Source of the DNA: Geosiphon pyriformis
Lineage: Eukaryota; Glomeromycota; Glomeromycetes; Archaeosporales; Geosiphonaceae
Reading direction: 5' to 3'
DNA length: 38,953 nt
Assembly (NCBI GenBank): GCA_016748015.1
Contig: JAAOMT010000418.1
Location: 1-38,953, forward strand
In this document: positions 21,300-32,600 of the stretch, piece after piece
How the letters are laid out: each line of letters begins with the position of its first letter
Position numbering within the stretch: the stretch's first letter is position 1
The notes under the pieces: model-generated
What the model was told of the DNA's origin: nothing
Database searches by the model: none
The model's input: only the letters and a program-made list of their open reading frames with translations
Translations under genes and position numbers: made by a program

Positions 21300-24200
21300 T
21301 TAAAACCGCACCACTGGATTGTTATAGATGTTTGCATATCTTCCCAAAGCCCAAATTGTGAATGAAAACTTGTAATTGGGGTAACTGATCATACAATTCT
21401 TGTTGAAAACCCCTTCAATGGCCTCTTGTTTCCATTCGCCATTGGGTAGTTGGCGAGACATAATTAACTGTGCACATAAGGCCGAGAAGATGAGTTAATA
21501 GACGAACTTGGAACAAAGTTTGAAACAATTATAGAAACTATATTTGCTCCATACCTCGATTCCTCGTCTTATAGGTGTCTCATCAGGGTATTTAGCTGAC
21601 ATTAATGCTAGTAAGGCCCAGGCAGTATTAACCACCTGAGCTTCTGCATGGTTCACATATTCACCTAGTTCGCAAGACTGTTTTAGAGTTTGAAAGTTTA
21701 ATGTTAATCCAGTTGTATATGTTATTTTGATGGGCATGAATTTTCCTTTACCTCATAAGATTCACCCCAACCTCCATCCGCACGTTGTTTCATGATTAGA
21801 AAATCACAACCACGCATAACAGAAGGACTGATCAAAAGGTTTAAAATTCAGAAATTGAATAAAGGGTTGAAGCGTTTAAAGGTTAAAAATGAGAATGTTA
21901 CAAGACATACCTATTATAGTACGTTTCTCCGAAACTTGCCAAACTTTCCAACGCAAACATGGTTGCGTATGTAAAGCAAATTCCCCAGCTACCAAGCCAT
22001 CCTCCATTTTCGTGCTGGCTATTATAAATGAACTCGGCTGCTCTCTCACAAGCTTCGCTAAATTCTTTTAAATATGGAGTAAACCTGGAATTGGGGATGA
22101 TGGAATTTAAGGAAGATAATTACCTTATTTCTTGTGCTCGATAATCAGGATAATATTTTTGAAAGGTACAAAAGCTAGTTAAAACAGCAGTTGTGCATTC
22201 AGGATAACTATATTCAATCATGATATTGCCGAAAACTTCTGCGGGATTAATCAACTCAAGCCATGATGAACCGCGAATTCGTTCATAGCTTGCGAATCCG
22301 CCATTAGAATTTTGCATTGTTAATAAAACATCAACGGCTTGAAAAAGACGCTCTGTTGACACAAGCTTTGGAGTATAGCTTCGAAAATACACAAAAAAAT
22401 ATTAGCATTTTGAGTAAAACTCAAACCATAATGTTGTGAGGGAAGCCTACTCTAATCGTTTTTGAAGATAAAGAACGGCTTTAAGCCCTTCGGCGGTACA
22501 ATCTGAAACAGTATACCCTTGATCTCGAGTGCTAAATGGCCATGCACCTTTGGAATAATGGCGATAGCACTTTTGCAGATTCGGAACGTCTCGCTTGATT
22601 TGGCAGTCATCCAAGAATTCAAGGGCATGAATTAGGGATTTCCGGTTGGATGGTTCATCCCCTAGGCCTAAAGATCAGACGGAAAGGTAGCTTTCAGTAT
22701 TGATTTTAGTAGGAGATTTTGATTAAATCCCCCCTTTGTCTATACCGGCTTCAACGACAGCTTGAACAATAAAAGCCGTGTCCCATAGCTGTGAACCATT
22801 AGTCCCATTCATCATCATCCCTTCCTTGCCGAGCCTACTTAACTAGAATGGTAAAAAAATATTGCGAATTTATTGGTTATAATGATCTCGTGAAATTACC
22901 ACATAAAATCAATGATCCTTCTTTGAGAGAGATGGAAAGCCTTTGAATCCGCGCCTTCTTCAAAGTAACAACACACAAGATTCATAGCTTTATTAACCTG
23001 GAAATCGATAGGTATTATGTTAAATATAGATTTCTGAAAAGGATTGCATATCGGAAAAATTGTACTCACAGGTCCTAGATTAAGATAAAATGTATTCTCG
23101 TCCTCCATTTTCACTTGTCGGTAAACTTCTCGGAGAGAAAACTCACGTAATTCAAGAATATTTGGCAGTTTTTCGTAAATGTTCACAATTCCTACAAGAA
23201 ATTTGCGATTTTGAATAGAGGGTCGTCTGGGAATATTTCACAAGTATATCTTACCGTTGAGAAAATCCAAAATTGGACTGTGAGGAACATAAAGATCTGC
23301 CTTACTCACGTTATTTCTCGCCTTGCTCCACTCAATAGTGTCATAGGGCTGCGTATACAATTCTTGACGCAACTGTTCTATTAAGGGACAATATTTTGCA
23401 TGCAATCTTCGACCATATATATAGCACATAGGAAGGTAAACCATTCTGCAATGGCACCAAAATCGACCTGGATGAACGGGAAAATTTTTGGGAAGTATCC
23501 TAATTTGTGGTAACAAGACAAAAAGAACCTTGATGAAATAAACAGAAAATTTGATAATGAATATTTGTCTTTTTACTTTATATTTTTATACCATAATTCT
23601 GGTGGTACTGAATTCATCCCATCATAGTCATAGACATTCAACACTGATAGCCAAAACTTCCCCCAGGAAGGCGAACCTGTAGCACCTCCTGAAATCGAAA
23701 AGTCATTAGATTTCGCACAAATAACAGATGATAAAATAACCTTTTCCAGAACATACCTAGTTTATGGAGTGTACCTCTACTTTTGACCATTACTGGGTGG
23801 TCGGCAGGTATGCCCAAAATACGAAGTGTGACATAATTTAATGCTGTGCCAAAAACAGTTGAGTGGCCTTCGATGTGTCTACCAGTTGTTTTCTGGTTAG
23901 TAACAATCGTTTTAATAAATAATGAAAAAAATGTCCCTACATGCTCCAGCCTCCATCATCGGGATGTGCTCGATTAAATAAATAACGTATTATTTCAATA
24001 CGCCAATACTCGGGGATTGGGGTTTCAGTGACGTACATGGCAATAATTATTCCTGGTAATAAAAACATAGGTCCACCATACTCTCCAGCCCAATGTCCGT
24101 CTGCAGTTTGAAGTTGTTTGTAAAATTCAAAGCCAATTCGGGCTGCTTCTTTGGAAGTTTTTGGTAAGGGATGTATTTTACTTTCCTAATTGTCAAGATT

Positions 24201-24410
24201 AAATATTATAGCATATTTTTAAAAGTATAATAATGAAGAAATCAAACATACGAAAGGTAATCCCAGCCAATATTTATCATATGTGGTTTGAGGCCAATCT
24301 TTCAGCTCATTCTCATCCTCAAGATAATGCCAAGTTTGACGACCATTTTGAACCTTTAACCTCCATCGAGTGAGGTCTGTTTTTTCTAAAAAGTTCAATT
24401 CGTGTGCCAT
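21300..24410 (-). CDS. ERG7: Lanosterol synthase (oxidosqualene cyclase)
   Basis: Fourteen exons (24410-24252, 24185-23941, 23878-23757, 23688-23592, 23499-23255, 23191-23070, 22997-22900, 22834-22746, 22667-22451, 22378-22124, 22084-21911, 21827-21752, 21677-21555, 21467-21300) join to 729 residues, the normal family length. The enzyme cyclises 2,3-oxidosqualene to lanosterol in ergosterol synthesis, on ER or lipid-droplet membranes. The catalytic DCTAE motif is present with Asp near residue 448. WCHCR holds the cation-steering His near 224. Several QW repeats are visible ([36 protein letters not shown]). All introns are GT-AG; the acceptor before exon 10 is an unusual AAG. The protein ends IYNNPVVRF. 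Nothing is broken, so the gene is expected to work. Confidence 0.96.
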
Positions 24411-25789
24411 GTTTGAAGTTTTGAAATTAAGAAAAAAATTTCAAGATCTATGCTTGGGTGCCCACCCAAATTAGGATACCTGATAATCTGAGTAGATCTG
24501 AATAATGGTTTCCACGATTCAATAAAAAATATGTAAAATACAATATTCTCTTTCACAATGAATCCTCGAGTTCGTAATTATAATGAATGAATAGCTGGAC
24601 AGGAAATTCTTTAATCAATTGGAAAAGTAATGAGGTTGTAAAAGAGCTGGCATATTAGTGTTCTTCATATGATTATTTATCGTTTATTCTCTCTTATAAT
24701 TACCCTTTTCCTTTGAACGAAAATTGATTAATAATTTTGTGCTTAATCTTCATGTTGGGAATAAATTATTAAAGTGTCATTTCGCGCTCAATAAAAACTT
24801 ATTTTTCCGCTCTGGTTTTTCGAGTAGGTTAAGAATAATTTGCTTAAAAAAAATTAGATTTGGCTTCTGAATAACTCTTTAAACGTTCAACCCAACTCTC
24901 AATTTGCGAATGAAGCACAGAAAATAATCAACTTTAGTAAAAAAAAAAAAAAAAGGGGTTTCAAGATTTATCTGTCTAACGGCTAAATGTGAATATTTCG
25001 TCTCATGATTACTTTTCTCTTTGGCATGGCTGCTAACTTTGATGATGGATTGTTCACTTGAAATATTTGAAACAAGCTACTCATCTGGAAGGACATATTA
25101 CTTAATTTTACCTAGATAATTATCAAAGAAGCTATTTTTGGGGATTGAATACTATTTTCAGTCTTGACACTTTGATATGATTTTGAGAAAAAATGAATAT
25201 GTAATTGGAAATATCTCGTGAGGATTGTGATTATTTTGTGAGATACTAGGATTCGTCGTTCACATTATATTCTTGAAGTTTTTTTTGCAATCTGAGAGGT
25301 AACGTTAAGGAAATGATTTTCAACCAACAACACGAAGATTATAATAGTGAATTTACATCATTCTCGATTCACCTTTTTCCTTGTGGCAAGTAAAACAATT
25401 ATAAGTGCCAAAAAAGTTGACAATGTTTCCGATTATTTAGATTGCTATCTTCAATCTAAATCAAATCAATAGCCCCTAAACAAATAAATAAATAAATAGC
25501 ATACAAAGATAAAATATCAATGCTAAACAATATTTGAAGACAACATTACTTTGAAAATACAATCAAAATTAACATTTTACTTTTTTTATTCAAACAAAAC
25601 AATTTTCGGCAGTTAGATAATTGATAATTAATCAAATTATTTATTATAAAAAAGATTGAGTTAAAAAACTAATTTATTTGAAAAATACAAAGAATTTTTT
25701 TTATAACAATAGAATTGATAATGTTAATTCAAGACCAATATATAAAAAAAGTGCTAAATAAACTGCTAAAAACAAAATTTTTAAGATTT
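24411..25789. other. Spacer upstream of ERG7
   Basis: The first 700 bases likely contain the ERG7 promoter; an A15 run lies at about 24941-24955. From 25450 on it becomes strongly AT-rich. No gene supported. Confidence 0.5.
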
Positions 25790-26330
25790 TTTAAAATTTG
25801 CAACAAAATATTTAATAACTAGTTGGTTCTCATTTCTTCTTAATACATTAATCATACTAATAATTAATTTGTGTAGATATTCTATGAAATTCTTGTCCAT
25901 TTTTTTTTGTAATGTGGCAAATAATTCGCGAGTGTTATGCAGGGTGTAGATTTCATTTTCTGAGCTATTTTTGTAAATAATCCCATAAATGTTCAATAAG
26001 ATTAAGATTGGGTGATTATATTGGCCGTTTTAAAAAAAAATTGAATTGTCCAAGTCTTAACATCTTAAGCAATATGAATTGAAGAATTACTTTGTTGAAA
26101 AAAACAATGTTGATAATCAAATTTTTATTGAATCCATGATAAATAAATGTTTTTTCAATAATTTAATATATTCAAACTGATTTGATGTTTTTGAATTATT
26201 TTTTGGAGGTGTTTTTATTAAGAAAAAAATTCTACCACTTCTCAGTCTAGGTTGAATATTATCGGTTTTTTATAATGAAAAAATATATTTTGAATAATAG
26301 ATTAAGATTATTAAATTTGTGCTGATATTT
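25790..26330 (-). pseudogene. Tc1/mariner transposase remnant
   Basis: In shifting frames on the minus strand, pieces occur in the order expected of a Tc1/mariner transposase: FQQSNSSIHIA (26100-26068, where FQQDNAPIHTA is typical), DVKTW, SPNLNLIEHLWDYLQK (about 26020-25973), then TRELFATLQKK and IEYLHKLIISM. The Glu of NLIEH (25994-25992) is the third acidic catalytic residue. The second acidic residue is replaced by Ser, and several stops and shifts interrupt the frame, so the element is dead. Terminal inverted repeats were not found. Confidence 0.6.
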
Positions 26331-27392
26331 TATATGCAAGTTTTTTTTCTAAGAAAGTGACGATCTTTATACACGTTTAATTTTGGATATTTAAAATTAA
26401 TAAAGATTTTTATATTGATCTCAAAAAATAAAAGATAAATATGATTAATTTTGTTTAATAATTATAATTTTAGTTTATATTTCTTACTATTTATAAATAA
26501 TTAATATATATCTATAAATAAAAATTTAAAGCTATTTTTATTATTTTTGTAACACAAAATAACAAAAATATAAAGTGGTTCATTCCCTTTTTTCTGGTAA
26601 TGTACATTAATAATAAAGTTTGAAAAATCTTAATTAGCAAAATAAACAAAATATTTTCAAGTTTAAAAGATATAACTTCTTAATATTCACACATATTTAT
26701 ATCAAAAACTCAAATTCAAATTAACATAATAATAAACACAATGAAAAAAAATAGTTATGGTTAATTTCGCAGAATACAAGTAAAACTTATAATTTGATAA
26801 ATTAAAAGCCATTGAAAAAAGTTTATTACACATCAAGATTTCTGAAAATTTATAGAACTGCTTAATATATGTTGATCAACTAGTAGGAAAATGGTTAGGA
26901 AACGTAAGAATGAACAAAATACAAGTTGGAATTATGGTACACTTAAAACATTAAAAAACGCATTAAAAATTAAAAGCGTTATGTTATCAATAATGGCTGT
27001 ATAAGTTATTCCAGAAAAATGAAATATGTAAGGATGTATTGGTGTTAACTTTTGCTAAAAAAGCTATTAAGGACATTGAAAAAGGGATCACATTGTTCTT
27101 TTTGTCTTTCGAATTAGCATAATTCAAAATTAGAATATTTATTATTTGATTGTATATTTGCTAGAACTCTAGAAGTATTAATGACAACCGAGTTCATGAG
27201 AGCGCTCGAAATTTACTAAGCTTTAATAAAATGTTCAATTATTCTCAAATTCCCGGTATTGAGAATTATAAGAATTTTCCACAGAATTTTGTTCCCTCGA
27301 GGCAGCTAAAAGGAAAACTGTACCTCGAACCAGAAATGTGAATTTGGAAACTTTAGAAATGTCATGCTAGCTAATACGTTCAAACGTGTACG
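26331..27392. other. Spacer between transposase remnant and HAM1-like gene
   Basis: AT-rich, with no supported gene. It may include the worn N-terminal part of the transposase up to about 26450. The segment from 27180 is less AT-rich and includes the 3' region of the HAM1-like gene. Confidence 0.5.
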
Positions 27393-30050
27393 TTAAGCTG
27401 TAGGCGCTTCTACACTCGAACCGAATCTAGGGTCGGCCCAAGGTTGCCGCAATTTAAGCCTTTCTGGATCAATGTGGGCAGTTTGCTGGCCGTAAACATT
27501 CTCTTGAACCTGCTGTGATTTCCTTTGTATGGTACTAAATCGGACCACCAATTATTAAGGATAAAATCAGATCGTTGGAATAACTCAATATTAAGACAAT
27601 TACTGACCTAAGTTTTTCCCCAATAAAATCGATAGCGTTCTTGAAAATCTCTTCAATGCTCTTTTCAAATTGGCGTCTGACCGAGTTTTGGAGGTATAGG
27701 GGATTTAATATGCTGTATAAGAGACTAAGGGATAAAAGGGTAAAAAAAAAAAAAAAAAAGTTGTCAATGGTGTTGAATAGAGGCAAGAAATTTGAGCATT
27801 AAAACTTACTCATGTTGAGTGCTGTGCATTCGTAATTTCAGCTCAGAGACTTTACAACGCGACTCAATAATACGGAAACTAGAAGGTTCGCCTTGGCTAG
27901 GTATATTGAGTAAAAGTTTGGCTGAATATTCTAAGCCTCCAGACTCTTCTGGGATGGAAAAATCAATGAGACCGACCTATGCACAAAGAGTAATGATCAA
28001 GTTCTAATAAGCCTTTTCTAGGAGATTCGAGGGTTTGATAAAAAAAACAAAAGCTTACATCCGTAAAGTTGACCAAACCTTTCTTCTTATAGAAGAAGGC
28101 GATATTTCTCGCATCGGCATTGATCTTGGTGCTTTGAAAACGATTAAAAAGGTAAGTCAAAAAACCACTTAAAGAGAGTAAAGGCGACATTCATTCAGCT
28201 TACACATCGATTGATAGAGTTGTTTGCATAAGTTGATCTTCAGGCCGGTCCATGTTAATATCGGTGGTTAAATTCAAATGAATGTGTTGAGGTACCAAAT
28301 GTGGAATGTGGAGGACGATATTGTCAAATATGTATGAATTCTCTTCGTCTTCACTAAGAATTTTAGAAGGTTTAGTTTAAAAGTGGGAAAGGGCGAAATT
28401 CCTCAACCTTCTGAAATATAAACTCACTATTCAATTCGTGGAAGAGCCACATAACTGAACTTATCACCAATGATAGAAACAATTTTTGTCAAGTCTCTAA
28501 CGAGTTCAAGTTTGATTGTAGGTCTACCTGTTTCATCCAGGAACTAGAAAAAAAGGGTTATTCGAGTTGAAAAAGGAGAAAAAACAGCCAATCATCGAAT
28601 GAGTAAAAGTTACCAGGTCGCCCATCAAGGTGTCAACATCTCTTTTCAATTGAGTCGTCAAGGGATCCTCTTGCAGACCTTCATTGAAGGCGGCCGCTTC
28701 ATGAGCGGCTTTCTTTGTTATATCACCATAGTGTTCCAATAATAGATTTCTTCCATTATCGAGGAATTTAGAGACTTGCGACGTGTACTCTGTTTGGGAC
28801 ACAAATTCGGAATCGCGAAGGGACTTCAATACAAACTCCTTAAGCGTACTGAAATATTGACTTAATTCTTCATTAGTTCGGATTTTCTCGGCGAATTCTT
28901 TTAATGCGTTGATGAGGGGGTCAAGGGACCGATGATTTGCAAAGTTCTCGAGAAGTTCCTTGGCGTTTTTCTCCGCAATCTCAAGGTCTGGAGATTGTTG
29001 GATACTCTCTCCAACATTTTGTCCAACATTTTCCTCAACATGTTTAGCCAGAGAAGAAGACATTTCCTGAGTTTGTTCGCTTATGTGAGAAACGATATTG
29101 ACGAGATCGCTAATAGCATCTTGATACTCTTTTGATTTGTGTATTTCCAGCATCAAATTCTTGACACGTTGAATTATATTCTCACGTCTTTCTGGGGACA
29201 GTTCCAGAGTTCCAGCGACTTCCTCTGCGGCCTCCTTTGAAGCGTTGGTAGCTTTTTGCTGAACATCTGGGTCTAAGATGTTTACTGGTATCTCTGTTGG
29301 GCTACCCTCTTTTCTTGGGATTGCTTGGTCTACCTTTGATAGACCTCTTGAGACGGCCTCTTGAACAATGGAATTGATATCTCCAAAAAGTCGTCGAAAT
29401 TCTGGATGGCTGACGAGCAATTTGACGATATTGACGACCTTGTTCATTCCTATTTTAATCATTTCGCCGGTCTTGCTAGTTTCACCTTCAGCCTTCCTTT
29501 TGAAGTCGTCAGGAATATCAGCAGCTGGTGCGATAACACCTAAATACCATCATAGATAAGTTTAGTGCAGGAAAGACCGAAGTAGGTATATAAAAAGACA
29601 TTGAGGTCAAAAGCAAAAAATAAACTTACTTCCAATATCTTTCACGGCCTTCTTCCCATAAAATAAAGCATTTTGTAATTCATCATTGGCATTTTTCTCT
29701 TCAAAGAGTTTTTTGACTGTTTCTAACAACTTTTCAGTATCGGCCAAAACTTTTCTACCCAATGGGGACATTCCTTGATAAGATCTAAGAAGAATCTCAG
29801 ATTCTTGGACCTCGGTTATGGCGCTACTTAGTTGTTCAGTAGTTGGAAGTTTACCTTCGCTATGATTTCAATAAAAAAAGAAAAATAATTATTTTCCCTA
29901 TGAATAAATTCTCCCTCAATCAACAATAATTCGTAAATATTTATACTTGAAAGCTGCAGTGACCTCTACAGCTTTGTTGCGAAGCTCTAAAGCTTCTCGT
30001 TCGCGTTGTGCACGTTCAGGATCATCTTTAGGTGGGAGTTTATTAGACAT
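27393..30050 (-). CDS. HAM1-like protein, BPI/LPS-binding-like fold family
   Basis: Nine exons (30050-29947, 29859-29630, 29539-28614, 28543-28428, 28353-28204, 28131-28059, 27976-27810, 27724-27608, 27534-27393) join to 674 residues. Features match the fungal HAM1-like families (formerly DUF5923 and DUF4449): a long helical N-terminal region with EGKLPTTEQL (about 36-45) and long charged helices, followed by a region with ARNIAFFYKKKG, GLIDFSIP and a C-terminal WADPRFGSSVEAPTA. The C-terminal family has been linked to BPI/LPS-binding-like lipid-binding folds; a role in lipid binding is therefore possible but not shown by the sequence. No signal peptide. All introns are GT-AG; exon 6 (73 bases) uses the acceptor TTTTCAAAG at 28132, since a nearer one would leave a 36-base intron. 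Confidence in gene structure is high, in the family name moderate. Confidence 0.8.
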
Positions 30051-30900
30051 GAGGTAAAGTGAATTTTATAAAGTAAAAAGGATAATTGGCTTTGGGTTTT
30101 GCTTTTGTGTTTTTTGGTTACAAGTGATTCAGAAAGTATAAAGGAACTTTAAGAATAATTAATTAATTAGTTCGAAGGAAGAGTTTCTAGGAGGTATTAT
30201 ATATATTTTTCTTTAATTAAAATTTTTCTAATGGTGAAGGCAAAGAGTCTAGCTTTTTCTTTGATGTCACCTTTACGTACATGGCGTCAATTTCACGAGA
30301 TATCATGGCATCAATTAATCATGGTTGGCGATACTTTATCGCACAATTCATTAAATCCCAAAAGATGGATTGATGTTAAACTGAGTAATTAAAGTTTTTT
30401 TTTTTAAGGGTCCGAACATCTTTGACGCAACATTTTTTTTTCTAATTCCTTATTTTGAACAATTTGGTTAAAGTGACATCAAAAATACGTCAATTCCACA
30501 TGGTGATTTTTGCAATCGATAATTTTTATTTTTATTTTTCAAAGATTTAGTTTATAAATATTAGAATCAATGCTCGTCATTTCAATAGTTTATTTTCTTT
30601 TATTAAAAAGTTTATCACATAATCAATACAAAGCATCATTTTTGACTCTGTTAACAGCAAATAATGGGTATTTTTTATTTTTTTAGGGAAATTTTTTCTT
30701 ACTTTGCTTTTAAAATTTTCTATAAAAGAAAAAAATGAGTGAGTAAAAAAAAGTAACATTTTACATTAAACAAATTTTCGGAGAAAACTTGAAAAACAAG
30801 TAAAAAGTTTCATGGTAAAAGAAAAATCATTTGACGCTCATTATGGAAATTTCTCACGTAGATCGGCGGAATCTTTCACTTGGTTTTTTCCCACTGTTTC
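30051..30900. promoter_or_regulatory. HAM1-like upstream region with CGTCA/TGACG motifs
   Basis: Six CREB/ATF-type half-sites or near-matches lie upstream of the start at 30050: TGATGTCA (30262-30269), GGCGTCAA (30283-30290), TTGACGCA (30422-30429), TGACATCA (30474-30481), ACGTCAAT (30487-30494) and TTGACGCT (30831-30838). Two of them lie in a shared 12-base string CGTCAATTYCAC (30285-30296 and 30488-30499). This suggests bZIP factor binding, as an inference from motif density in otherwise AT-rich DNA. Confidence 0.35.
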
Positions 30901-31539
30901 GTCATTCTTTCGGTATGGTAAGACAAGAACGGCATTTCTTGTAATATAAGTGTGAATTATGCTTTAGCTCTATTAAATTAAATTAAATATTTTTTGGACA
31001 AATATTTTTTAAAAATGCAATTGAAAGATTCCTAATTTGTGATAAAATTTTTTTTACTTGAACCATTTTAGATTATTAAATTATGAAGAGTAATGTGATC
31101 AAGAAGTATATATATATTAATTTATCATTTGATTAGGTCTCCACTGAATAAACGAATTTTTGATTTACTTTCTCTTATACTGAGTTTTAAAAGTTCTGAT
31201 GAAACAGGATATCGAGGTTTGAAATAAAAATTTATTAATCGTGGGTAAATTATGTTTTGGAATAATTTTTGTTGAGCATAGAAGAAAATATTTTCTCTCT
31301 TAAAAATTTTCTGCTCGAATACGTATAGGAGATAAACATTCGTCATAAATAGCGCAGTGACGATTTAAAAATTTTTTTGGTTTGATCTAAAAGACATTTT
31401 GTAAACAATAGGAAAGACTTTTCATTCTGCGCCAATAATCTTTTAATCAATACTAGTAGGGGGAATGTTAAAAAAGAATGTTACAATGAAAATCTTATCT
31501 ATGATTAGATTAAAGGTGTTTATAGAATAATTGATAACA

Positions 31540-31625
31540 AGGAGTGGTGAGACCAGACTTTATCAGGTTGGGGATTAGGCAGATCACTTGCGAAGTGATG
31601 TCAAGACTCCCGATGCTGTTATGTT
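31540..31625. other. GC-richer island with perfect hairpin
   Basis: Surrounded by AT-rich DNA, this stretch contains GATTAGGCAG, then the hairpin ATCACTT-GCG-AAGTGAT (31580-31596), then GACTCCCGATGC. No frame of useful length crosses it. Its abrupt composition change suggests a small RNA gene or the remnant of a short mobile repeat; neither can be shown from one copy. Confidence 0.35.
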
Positions 31626-31941
31626 ATGCTTATTTGATTATAACTTAAAGATAAACTAATTATGTTTTTAAAATGAGTTAGTTAAAATTAAAACTTTATT
31701 ATTTTGATCATAAAAATGAATAAGTTCAGAAATATAATGAATAGTCCCATTGTATAATTTTTTATGCCACATTTCTCATCATTTTAACCAAATTTGAATA
31801 ATATTTTCCTTACATATTTTTAAATTAAAAGAAATATATAATTTGGGATTTTAACTGAAAAAATGGAAGTTAAATTTCGAAATATTTGTGTTTTACCCTA
31901 AAATGTTTTCCATTTATTTTTAACTAACTATTTTTAATATT

Positions 31942-31943
<2 letters not shown>

Positions 31944-31973
<30 letters not shown>
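31944..31973. repeat. (AT)n microsatellite
   Basis: About 15 uninterrupted AT dinucleotides. Prone to length change and to assembly error. Confidence 0.9.
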
Positions 31974-31976
<3 letters not shown>

Positions 31977-32336
31977 TGATTAAATTTAATTCAGAAAATA
32001 AAAATAATAAAAATTTATTTTATGAAATTTGATAAAAATATTTTTAAATTTTAATTTAAATGAATTAACTTATCATTTGTAGGCAAAATTCTTTTGTTTA
32101 TTTTAATAGCTAAATTATTTAATAATTTATTTTTTAAAAATATATTTGATTTTAGATAAATTATTGCAAAAAAATAATTTAAGATTTTTTACTTCTTTAT
32201 TATTAGAACTAAAATTATTTTTAATAAATTAATAAAAATAAATTGAAAATTTCTACATGCATTATTAATTTTACAAAAATTACTTTATTCCCATTTTTGG
32301 TTGTTCTTGATCTATTGCTGTAACAATAACTTAATA

Positions 32337-32600
32337 AAAATTGTCCAAAAGAATCTTTTCAATCCATTTTTTCCTAGAATAGTTCTAATCAACGTGTTCT
32401 AAAGAAAAGTCAAACAAAATATAGTCTATTGAACTTTCGAAATTTTCATCGTTTAAAGAATTTAATAGATCTTCAGGTGTTTTATGATTGCACTCAAGAA
32501 ATTTTCTTTACAAAGTCGCAACTTTTGAATATGAATTGTTCAAACAATTTTCTTTGATGACAATAAATGCTTTTTCAATCAAATCGAAAAATGAAATTAA
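32337..32600 (-). pseudogene. Degenerate Sel1-gene N-terminal copy
   Basis: Read on the minus strand, this encodes HKTPEDLLNSLNDENFESS, then SIDYILFDFSLEHVD followed by a stop, closely matching DLFNSLNNK..KRSIDYILLGFSLENG coded at about 635-560. DNA similarity is clear across 32341-32475 and 475-635. It has a stop and frame damage and lacks the 108-bp repeats. It extends past the point where the other copy is cut by adapter sequence, so it shows what kind of coding sequence should precede DLFNSL. Confidence 0.7.

Noticed and set aside
28168-28203. 36-base intron in the HAM1-like gene (acceptor TTTAAG)
   Set aside because: Much shorter than every other intron here; the acceptor at 28132 keeps the frame with a 72-base intron and gives the family-like segment TKINADARNIAFFYKKK.
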